34,014 bases of DNA, taken from a virus. Positions 1 through 5,764 of this stretch are shown in pieces (position 1 is the stretch's first letter; each line of letters opens with the position of its first letter). Under the pieces are notes generated by a model. It was not told where the DNA came from, did not search any database, and saw only the letters and a list, made by a program, of their open reading frames with translations. The stretch spans positions 1-34,014 of the IMG/VR virus record IMGVR_UViG_3300047321_000279. One strand, written 5' to 3'. The position numbers and the translations under genes were made by a program.

Positions 1-515
1 CCGAGGACAAAGCTAAGTTGTCCCAGGGACAGGGCGGTAGTGTCCCTAGGGAAATCGACTCCAAGGGACAGGGAGAGGGACAGGGACAGGGAGAGTTAAC
101 AGATAAAACCAGTGGTTCTGTCATCGCTGGTGGTAATTCTCCGCGCGGTGGGCGCGATGATTTCACCCCCAAAGACGAGGGTGAATGGCTGCGCCACTTC
201 AAGGCCAAGCACGGCTTTGAGGCTGACCCGACCAGCATCCACGACCGCAAAAAAATCTGGCCCGTGTTCGCCGGCTGGGTCAACGCAGGCTTCACGGCAG
301 AGTTCGTCGACAAAGCGGTCGCGACCGCTATCGCCAGCGCCAAAGGGGGCATCGGCTGTCTGCCGGTCTACGTCGATCGCGTCATCGCCTCGCAGTCGCA
401 ACCGCCGCGCCTCGACCCGGAAGAGCGCCGCCGCGCGATCAGCAAAGCCAACGGCGATGCGTGGCTCGCCGAGGATTCCCAATCCGATCCAAACGTCATC
501 GACATGGAGCACTGA
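1..515 (+). CDS. Phage replication protein, YdaU/DUF1376-like, C-terminal part (5' end outside window)
   Basis: The frame is open to the left edge, so the true start lies upstream; a TTG at 18 is only a fallback start. The visible part has a low-complexity Gly/Gln/Glu linker (about residues 4-27 from that TTG) and then a compact C-terminal domain with motifs such as HDRKKIWPVFAGWVNAGF and LPVYVDRVIAS. This domain resembles the C-terminus of YdaU/DUF1376-type phage replication initiators, which sit where lambda O sits and often carry an N-terminal winged helix, not visible here. The linker is encoded by repeated GGGACAGGG units that may be origin iterons. The next gene, a helicase-loader-like protein, starts 3 nt downstream, as in an O-P pair. 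Family assignment is from memory of motifs; function is inferred. Confidence 0.7.
   Translation, partial: EDKAKLSQGQGGSVPREIDSKGQGEGQGQGELTDKTSGSVIAGGNSPRGGRDDFTPKDEGEWLRHFKAKHGFEADPTSIHDRKKIWPVFAGWVNAGFTAEFVDKAVATAIASAKGGIGCLPVYVDRVIASQSQPPRLDPEERRRAISKANGDAWLAEDSQSDPNVIDMEH
19..110. repeat. GGGACA iteron-like cluster with adjacent AT-rich stretch; candidate replication origin
   Basis: GGGACA occurs at 26-31, 65-70, 77-82 and 83-88, and its complement TGTCCC at 19-24 and 41-46. The copies at 19-31 form a perfect 13-bp dyad (TGTCCCAGGGACA), and 41-52 forms a second partial dyad. The longer unit GGGACAGGG occurs at 26-34, 65-73, 77-85 and 83-91. An AT-richer stretch (gttaacagataaaacc) follows at about 95-110. 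Iterons inside the initiator gene next to an AT-rich segment are the known layout of lambdoid origins; the origin role here is inferred. Confidence 0.45.
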
Positions 516-518
516 CCC

Positions 519-1262
519 ATGCAAACGAACGACAAACGCGCGTTCAAGGACGCCATCGAACTCGCCTACGAGACCGCACGGCAACCGCTGCCGACACCAG
601 CCGTGCTCACGGTCTACTGGGCAAGCCTCGAAGCCTATCCGCTCGACGCAGTCCTGCGGGCGATCTCGAAGCACGTGGCCGCCAGCGAATTTGCCCCCAC
701 ACCCGCCGCGATCCTGAAGCACCTGCCCAAGGCAAGCGACGGGCGCCCCGAAGCCGACGAAGCATGGGCGATTGCGCTTCGCTCGCGAGACGAACGCGAC
801 ACCGTCGTCTGGACCACCGAAATCGCTGAAGCGTGGAGCATCGCGGAAAGCGTCATCGACGGTGACGAAATCGGCGCGCGAATGGCGTTTAAGGCCGCGT
901 ATGCGCGAATTACCGACCAGTCGCGAGGTGTAAATCGCCCGGTCGAATGGGTCGTATCCCAAGGTTTCGACGCCGCGCGTCGCGAAGAGGTCGTGACTCA
1001 AGCCGTGCGGGAAGGGCGCCTGCAACTCTCCCATGCGAAGGCCGCTGTGCCAATGCTGGCGGGACCGTCCGAGCCGCCGGCGGGCGTCAACGTCGAGGCG
1101 AATCTCGCGCGATTGAAGGCGATAGTCGCGGGCGTTGGGAGCGCGAAGGCGCGTGCCGCAGCCGCCAAATCCCGTCACGCACGTGAGGAAGCCGAGCAGC
1201 TGGCCGGGGCGAAGCAGGCGACGGCATCGCGCGTTGCGTCATACGAAGCGAGCGACGCATGA
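519..1262 (+). CDS. Putative replicative-helicase loader (G39P/lambda P-like role)
   Basis: This 247-residue protein is predicted to deliver the host replicative helicase to the origin. The N-terminal 75 residues match the pattern of the SPP1 G39P loader/inhibitor family: an aromatic- and leucine-rich helical stretch containing VYWASLEAYPLDAV, then the characteristic FAPTPAAILKHLP. The C-terminal half is helical, Ala/Arg/Glu-rich and probably flexible, the region that contacts helicase in G39P. It starts 3 nt after the YdaU-like gene and its stop overlaps the next start (ATGA), so it is translationally coupled. The initiator-then-loader order supports the call. The family match is from motif memory, not a search. 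Confidence 0.6.
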   Translation: MQTNDKRAFKDAIELAYETARQPLPTPAVLTVYWASLEAYPLDAVLRAISKHVAASEFAPTPAAILKHLPKASDGRPEADEAWAIALRSRDERDTVVWTTEIAEAWSIAESVIDGDEIGARMAFKAAYARITDQSRGVNRPVEWVVSQGFDAARREEVVTQAVREGRLQLSHAKAAVPMLAGPSEPPAGVNVEANLARLKAIVAGVGSAKARAAAAKSRHAREEAEQLAGAKQATASRVASYEASDA

Positions 1263-1600
1263 GCACGAACGCCGACGGCACGGCCTGGGGCATGTGCGCC
1301 GCGTACGGTTGCCCGCTGCTCGGCGCCGTGGGCGACGCCGGCAAGTGGTTCTGCTGCTGCCATTTCAACATCGGCGGCCCGGTGAACGATGCGATCACCG
1401 CCGAGTTGCACCGCCAGAAGCCGCTCGTCGATCGCGTGCTGTCGCTGCGCGCTACACACGCCGGCTACCGCGCAATCCTCGCGGCCGAGGCCGAGCTGCT
1501 CGAACTGACGCGCGAGATCGGCCGCCAACACACCATTCCTACCGCGGGCGTTGTAGGCCCGACCCACGCTGAACCACATTTCTCGGAGACCGAGGCATGA
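1259..1600 (+). CDS. Small Cys-rich protein of unknown function
   Basis: A 113-residue protein with no recognised function. Residues 13-35 hold C13, C18, a CCC run at 32-34 and H35, a spacing compatible with a small zinc-binding knuckle. The remainder is predicted helical (about 45-92) with repeated Leu/Glu heptad-like spacing. It overlaps the loader gene by 4 nt upstream (ATGA) and the next gene by 4 nt downstream, so it belongs to the replication operon. A nucleic-acid-binding accessory role is possible but is only inference from the Cys cluster and position. Confidence 0.6.
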   Translation: MSTNADGTAWGMCAAYGCPLLGAVGDAGKWFCCCHFNIGGPVNDAITAELHRQKPLVDRVLSLRATHAGYRAILAAEAELLELTREIGRQHTIPTAGVVGPTHAEPHFSETEA

Positions 1601-2049
1601 CCATCAAGACCCCGCCCGTCGATTGGGACCGGCACGCGCTGGTCGTCGCGCGTAATCTCGCAGGCATGGACGCACCGCGCTTGCCGGGAAAGAAAACGCA
1701 GTTCACCGCGATCATCCACGAAGCCATCGTCGACGCGATGATGATGGCGGCCGAATCGAATACCCCCGAAGCGGCCGTTGTGGCCGCGCATAGCCAGACC
1801 AATGCATCGGTCGAACACGGCACCGCGGATAAGCCTGAGCCCGGCAAGCTCAAAGCCGCGTTAGGGGATCTGCAGGACGTGCGCGGCGCCGTCGCCGAGT
1901 TTCGCAAGCACCACCGCGACAGCTACCCGCGCGAAGCGGTCGTCATGCTGCTCGATGCGTTCGACCAGCTGGTGCGCATCGCGGACGGCGCCTTGCGAGA
2001 AGTGGCGACTTGCGCCAAAACGAAAACCGGCGAGGTGGCGGCATGCTGA
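1597..2049 (+). CDS. Hypothetical phage protein in replication operon
   Basis: A 150-residue protein that I do not recognise. It is largely helical, with a conserved-looking N-terminal segment (VDWDRHALVVARNLAG) and a second helical block at about 85-140. It lacks a signal peptide, membrane span or obvious catalytic motif. Start and stop both overlap neighbours: 4 nt with the Cys-rich gene upstream and 7 nt with RusA downstream. That tight packing and typical high-GC third-position codon use support a real gene. Its place between helicase loader and resolvase suggests a DNA-metabolism accessory role; no function is claimed. Confidence 0.6.
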   Translation: MTIKTPPVDWDRHALVVARNLAGMDAPRLPGKKTQFTAIIHEAIVDAMMMAAESNTPEAAVVAAHSQTNASVEHGTADKPEPGKLKAALGDLQDVRGAVAEFRKHHRDSYPREAVVMLLDAFDQLVRIADGALREVATCAKTKTGEVAAC

Positions 2050-2540
2050 CCGTCACGCTCCCGTATCCGCCGTCCGCGAACCGCTACTGGCGCACACGAG
2101 TCGTCAAGAACCTCGCCATGACCTACGTCAGCCCCGAGGCCAAGGCCTACAAAACCGAGGTGGGCTGGCGCGTCCGCGCCGCTGGCGCGCGCTCGCCGAT
2201 CAAGGGCCGCGTCGCGGTCTCCTACACGCTCTATCCCAAACGCCCACTCGACTACCAGACGCGCCAGCGCAAGCTCGGCGAAGCGTGGCACGACACCGTT
2301 CAATGCATCGACCTGGACAACGCGCAGAAGGTGTTGCTCGACGCGCTCAAGGGTGTGGCGTTCGAGGACGATGTGTGGGTGCGGCGCATCACGGCCGAGC
2401 GTGCGGAGCCCGACGGCGAAGCGCGTCTCGTCGTGACCATCACGCCGATCGTTGTCGCCGCGCCGCAGGTCGCGCTCCCGCTGCCGGAGCCGCGCGTCGA
2501 TCTTTTTTCAGCGTCGGTCGCGTCAGCCGACGCCTTTTAA
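2043..2540 (+). CDS. rusA: Holliday junction resolvase RusA-like
   Basis: RusA is a small dimeric endonuclease that cuts Holliday junctions in phage recombination or replication intermediates. The 165-residue product opens with the family's beta strand and LPYPPSANRYW motif. It carries the acidic catalytic core around residues 88-110: D90 and D92 in CIDLDNAQKVLLDAL, D100 and the DD pair at 109-110. These correspond to the essential aspartates of E. coli RusA. Length is slightly above the usual 120-140 because of a Pro/Ala-rich C-terminal extension (about 135-165). I chose the ATG at 2043 rather than an upstream in-frame ATG at 2010, because 2043 begins the conserved strand and has a GAGGTGG ribosome site. 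It overlaps the preceding gene by 7 nt. Confidence 0.9.
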   Translation: MLTVTLPYPPSANRYWRTRVVKNLAMTYVSPEAKAYKTEVGWRVRAAGARSPIKGRVAVSYTLYPKRPLDYQTRQRKLGEAWHDTVQCIDLDNAQKVLLDALKGVAFEDDVWVRRITAERAEPDGEARLVVTITPIVVAAPQVALPLPEPRVDLFSASVASADAF

Positions 2541-2685
2541 GGGCGCATCTGGGTCCGCCGAAAACCCCGAATCGAACGATGGAGGACGCCATGTAACCGC
2601 GATCGAAATATCTCATCTGACTGGCGCGGCCCGGGCGCCGACACCCGGGCACTTCCGGTTTCACCACACGCCAACGAGGCACACC

Positions 2686-2928
2686 ATGAAAACACCGTCC
2701 ACCACCCGCACCGCCATCCAGTCGTCGTGGGAGATCTACGAGCGCCGCAGTGTGCCCGCCGACGCGACACCCGAGCAACGCCGCGAATACCGACGCTCAT
2801 TCTTCGCCGGCTTCCACACGATGCTCTACCTGCAGATGCAATTGCGTGGCCTCGAACCGGATCGCGCCGAAGCAGTCCTCGATATGGTTGTCGCCGAGGC
2901 ATCAGAGGCCGCGCTCGAATCCGCCTGA
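2686..2928 (+). CDS. Small hypothetical phage protein
   Basis: An 80-residue, mostly helical protein (WEIYERRSVP..., YRRSFFAGFHTMLYLQMQL) with no recognised domain. An ACGAGGC stretch precedes the ATG by a few bases. It is the last gene before the hairpins at 2927-3004 that separate the replication block from the packaging genes, and its stop codon abuts the first hairpin. The 145 bp between RusA and this gene holds no other convincing gene; a GC-rich self-complementary patch (about 2621-2650) is the only structure seen. Position resembles small end-of-early-operon genes in Burkholderia phages; function unknown. Confidence 0.6.
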   Translation: MKTPSTTRTAIQSSWEIYERRSVPADATPEQRREYRRSFFAGFHTMLYLQMQLRGLEPDRAEAVLDMVVAEASEAALESA

Positions 2929-2959
2929 TAATCGCCCGGAAAATCGGGCGTTGATTATC
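2927..2959. terminator. Long imperfect hairpin at early/late junction (terminator or operator)
   Basis: The arms gataatcgcccg (2927-2938) and cgggc (2945-2949) plus gattatc (2953-2959) pair as a 12-bp stem, with a 6-nt loop gaaaat and a 3-nt bulge (gtt). A T-rich stretch (ccccttttctt) follows about 7 nt later, so intrinsic termination is possible but not textbook. A second smaller dyad (tccga aaaa tcgga, 2991-3004) follows. The position right after a stop codon and before the terminase genes fits a transcription boundary. Confidence 0.5.
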
Positions 2960-2981
2960 GACGCCCCTTTTCTTGCATAAT
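2951..2981 (+). promoter_or_regulatory. Candidate sigma70-like promoter for the late (packaging) operon
   Basis: TTGATT at 2951-2956 and CATAAT at 2976-2981 (each close to consensus) are separated by 19 bp, slightly long. The candidate lies 38 nt upstream of the small terminase start in an AT-richer patch and overlaps the right arm of the hairpin at 2927-2959. That overlap could couple termination or repression with late initiation. This is a by-eye call without experimental support. Confidence 0.3.
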
Positions 2982-3018
2982 CGTTTCAAATCCGAAAAAT
3001 CGGAACAGAGTACGGAAA

Positions 3019-3450
3019 ATGCCGAGTAAAAACCCCGCCACCCAATTTTCTAAGGATCGACAGCCGACTCGCCGTCGCGGTAAAGACGTGCGCACTAAAA
3101 TGCTCGAGGCGATTAAAAAGGAAACAGGCCAGAATGAAGCCGCGTTTTACCAGAGCATCGCCGATAAGGCTGTCAATAAAGGCGACGTGGTGCTGATGAA
3201 AGAGTTGCTGATGCGCGTGGCGCCAGTCGCCAAGCCTGTCGCGCCGGATGTGCATTTCGACTTTCCGGAAGACGGCACGCCGGTGGATCAGGTCGACGCC
3301 ATCATGAAAGCCGTGTCCACCGGCAAGGTGCCTGCCGACGTCGGGCAGATGCTCGTCAACATGATCCGCGCCAAGCTCGACGTGCTCGAAATCAGTGAAC
3401 TCGCCGACCGGCTCGCCGCGATTGAGGCTCAGCTAGACAAGGACAAATGA
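3019..3450 (+). CDS. terS: Putative terminase small subunit
   Basis: The small terminase recognises phage DNA and recruits the large motor subunit. This 143-residue protein has a basic N-terminus (RQPTRRRGKDVRTKMLEA), a helical segment typical of DUF5681-like small terminases (ending in VVLMKELLMRVAP), and a C-terminal helix likely to oligomerise (about 110-143). No strong catalytic motif is expected in this family, so the call rests on length, the basic helical N-terminus and direct 4-nt overlap with the large terminase. The first 200 bp are AT-richer than most of the window. It is the first gene of the late block, behind the hairpins and candidate promoter. Confidence 0.75.
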   Translation: MPSKNPATQFSKDRQPTRRRGKDVRTKMLEAIKKETGQNEAAFYQSIADKAVNKGDVVLMKELLMRVAPVAKPVAPDVHFDFPEDGTPVDQVDAIMKAVSTGKVPADVGQMLVNMIRAKLDVLEISELADRLAAIEAQLDKDK

Positions 3451-4916
3451 GCCGGCGGCGCATTTCGCACACCGCGATCGCCCGGGTCGAGCGCTATTTC
3501 AAGGGCATCGCAACCAAGGCCGAACCCGCTGTGTTCGGCATCTGCAACATGCAGCGCGAGGTAATCAAACGCGTTGACATTCACGGCAACGAGACGGACG
3601 CCGCGCCGACCGTTCTCATCCCAGCCAAGCTTGAGCGGTTGATTTACCCCAAGCGTCTGAAGATCGTGTACGGCGGCCGCGGTTCGGCTAAAACCCGCAC
3701 GGTCGTCTCCATCCTGACCGCGCAGGCCTCGGACCACCGCGAGCGCGTTCTGTGTCTGCGCGAAATTCAGAACTCGATTGAAGAGTCGAGCCTGGCTGAG
3801 TTATCCGAGGAAATCGAGCGGCGTGACCTGTCTGGCTCGTTTGTCGTGGGCCGCAAGGCGATCCGCGTGCCGGCCACCCGCAGCAGCTTTTCGTTCCGCG
3901 GGCTTTTCCGCAACGTCAACGGCATCAAGGGCTTCGCGCGCAGCACCAAGGCTTGGGTCGACGAGGCGGAAAGCGTCTCCCGCGAGTCGTGGCAGATCCT
4001 TATGCCGACGATCCGCGAGCCCGGATCCGAAATCATCGTCACGTTCAACCCCAACAAGGCGAGCGACCCGACGTGGACCGACCTCATCGGACCGTATGAG
4101 GCGCTGCTCGACGAGGACGGCTGTTACGAAGACGATGAGGTGCTGATCATCCGGGCGAACTACACGGACAACCCGTGGTTCACCGAGGAACTGGAACTCG
4201 AGCGCGCCAAGATGGAGCGCACCGACAAGGACCGATACAACTGGATCTGGCTCGGCAAATTCAACAAGCGCAGCGACGAAATCATCTTCGCCGGCAAGTA
4301 CCGCGTCGAGGCATTCGAGACGCCGCCCGGTGTGCGATTCTTCTTCGGCGCCGACTGGGGCTTCGCGCAGGACCCGACGACGCTCAACCGCAGTTTCGTG
4401 CGCGGCAATACGCTCTACATTGATTACGAAGCGCACGGCGTGCACACCGAATCCACCGACATCTGGAAGCTGTTCGCCGGCCGCGAAGGCGCCAAGCCCG
4501 CGCAGCTGAAGGAGTGGACGCCCGAAGACACGATCAAATACCCCGGCATTCCGGGCGCCCGCAAGTGGAAGATCAAGGCCGACAGCGCGCGGCCGGAGAC
4601 GATCAGCCAAGTGGCAAAACAGGGTTTCAACATCGACGCGGCGAAAAAATGGGGCGGCTCCGTCGAGGACGGTATTGCCGTGCTGCTCGGCTTCGACGAA
4701 ATCGTCGTGCACCCACGCTGCGTTCACACCATTAACGAATTTGAAAAATACTCGTACAAGGTGGATAAATTAACTGGCGAAGTACTTCCGATAATCGTCG
4801 ATAAATATAACCATCACATGGACGGTATTCGCTACGGGCTCGACGGATATATTCGAGGGCGCGGTCAGGGTATTATCATTTCCGCCGAAGCGCTGCAAGC
4901 AATGCAAGCCGCCTGA
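3447..4916 (+). CDS. terL: Terminase large subunit (PBSX/Terminase_3-type)
   Basis: This is the DNA-packaging motor: an ATPase that translocates DNA into the prohead and a nuclease that cuts concatemers. The 489-residue protein has a Walker A motif GGRGSAKT (residues 76-83), Walker B ending in D172-E173 (AWVDEAES), and a coupling-type segment VTFNPN. The C-terminal RNase H-like nuclease has three acidic positions: D303 (FFGADWGF), D379 (KADSARPE) and D459 (MDGIRYGLDG). Length is usual for the family. It overlaps the small subunit by 4 nt. The final 200 bp are AT-richer than the body of the gene, which may mark a mosaic joint. Confidence 0.95.
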   Translation: MSRRRISHTAIARVERYFKGIATKAEPAVFGICNMQREVIKRVDIHGNETDAAPTVLIPAKLERLIYPKRLKIVYGGRGSAKTRTVVSILTAQASDHRERVLCLREIQNSIEESSLAELSEEIERRDLSGSFVVGRKAIRVPATRSSFSFRGLFRNVNGIKGFARSTKAWVDEAESVSRESWQILMPTIREPGSEIIVTFNPNKASDPTWTDLIGPYEALLDEDGCYEDDEVLIIRANYTDNPWFTEELELERAKMERTDKDRYNWIWLGKFNKRSDEIIFAGKYRVEAFETPPGVRFFFGADWGFAQDPTTLNRSFVRGNTLYIDYEAHGVHTESTDIWKLFAGREGAKPAQLKEWTPEDTIKYPGIPGARKWKIKADSARPETISQVAKQGFNIDAAKKWGGSVEDGIAVLLGFDEIVVHPRCVHTINEFEKYSYKVDKLTGEVLPIIVDKYNHHMDGIRYGLDGYIRGRGQGIIISAEALQAMQAA

Positions 4917-4957
4917 ACGGTATTCTCGGGTTTTGACCCATTATCGGAGTTAATCAA

Positions 4958-5563
4958 ATGCGCACCCTCCGCAAATCGCTTTTAATGGCCGCGATGGCCG
5001 CCGCTTTGCCGTTTTATATGTCCGACGAGACGGCCGGTGCCGCGTCGAGCGAAGACCCAAACGTCGGTGCCTCGGCTGCGGACGTCAGCCAAGAAAGCGG
5101 CACGACGCAGTCTGCGACGACTGCAACGAACGAATCCGGCACCGTCGGCACGGGCGTCGCAGGTGAGCCGGGAAACGGCGAGGCCGGTGCCGATGCATCT
5201 ACTGGCGCGACGGAATCGGCTGCTGCCTCGAACGGTGACGCGCCCGTGCTTTCCGAAGTTTCGGGGCAAGACTCCGCGGCGGCGCTCGCCGGCGATACCT
5301 CGTCGCTCGCCACCGATGCCAACGGCACGCCGATCGTCCCGCTTGCGGCCGCTGGCGATACGGTGAACGTGCCCGTCGACAGTCACGCAGAAGCGAAGGA
5401 TCGTTTCGCCGGCCTGCTCGCGAAGCTGCACCAGTTCGAAGAAGAAGTGGCGGACGAGTTGCGCGAGGATCTGATTGCGATCGGCACGCTGTTGCATCTG
5501 CATTCGAAGGCGTCGACGAACGCCGGCGCCACCGGCGATTACAAAGCCGGCGATCTCTCGTAA
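4958..5563 (+). CDS. Hypothetical protein, Ala/Ser/Thr-rich with helical C-terminus, in head cluster
   Basis: The 201-residue product begins with a signal-like stretch (MRTLRKSLLMAAMAAALPF), followed by a long low-complexity Ala/Gly/Ser/Thr/Asp linker (about 25-145) and a helical C-terminal block (about 148-185; FAGLLAKLHQFEEEVADEL). The N-terminus has the charged-then-hydrophobic pattern of a secretion signal but no clear cleavage box, so membrane targeting is uncertain. It sits between terminase and portal, where a head or accessory gene is expected. A CGGAG site lies about 8 nt before the ATG. I do not recognise the family; a virion-decoration or exported accessory role are both open. Confidence 0.6.
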   Translation: MRTLRKSLLMAAMAAALPFYMSDETAGAASSEDPNVGASAADVSQESGTTQSATTATNESGTVGTGVAGEPGNGEAGADASTGATESAAASNGDAPVLSEVSGQDSAAALAGDTSSLATDANGTPIVPLAAAGDTVNVPVDSHAEAKDRFAGLLAKLHQFEEEVADELREDLIAIGTLLHLHSKASTNAGATGDYKAGDLS

Positions 5564-5578
5564 GCGTCGGGGATACAG

Positions 5579-5764
5579 ATGCCGACCATTGTTCCGATGC
5601 CTCCGCAGTTGTGCGAGCTCGCCAAAGAGGCGGCGGCGCAAGGACGGCCAGTATCTCTTGAGCCCGACCAGGTCCGCGCGCTTGCAGAAATGTGGCACGC
5701 GGACCGCGAAAAGGTCCGCTACCTCGAATCGCTAATCATTCGGATGGGCCGAAATGCTGGATAA
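5579..5764 (+). CDS. Small hypothetical protein upstream of portal
   Basis: A 61-residue protein, predicted helical throughout (QLCELAKEAAAQGRPVSL..., REKVRYLESLIIRMG), without a known domain. A GGGGAT stretch precedes the ATG. Its 3' end overlaps the portal start by 11 nt, which suggests translational coupling. Small helical genes just before the portal are common in myophages and can be assembly or regulatory factors, but the sequence gives no specific function. Confidence 0.55.
   Translation: MPTIVPMPPQLCELAKEAAAQGRPVSLEPDQVRALAEMWHADREKVRYLESLIIRMGRNAG

Noticed and set aside
19-110. Repeats as a CRISPR array
   Set aside because: Units are hexamers to nonamers in both orientations, partly overlapping, with no uniform spacers.
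96-1178. Leftward open frame (360 codons) opposite the replication genes
   Set aside because: Antisense shadow; the + strand genes are coupled by start/stop overlaps and carry family motifs.
3801-4727. Leftward open frame (308 codons) opposite large terminase
   Set aside because: Terminase motifs are unambiguous on the + strand and the antisense product has no domain.
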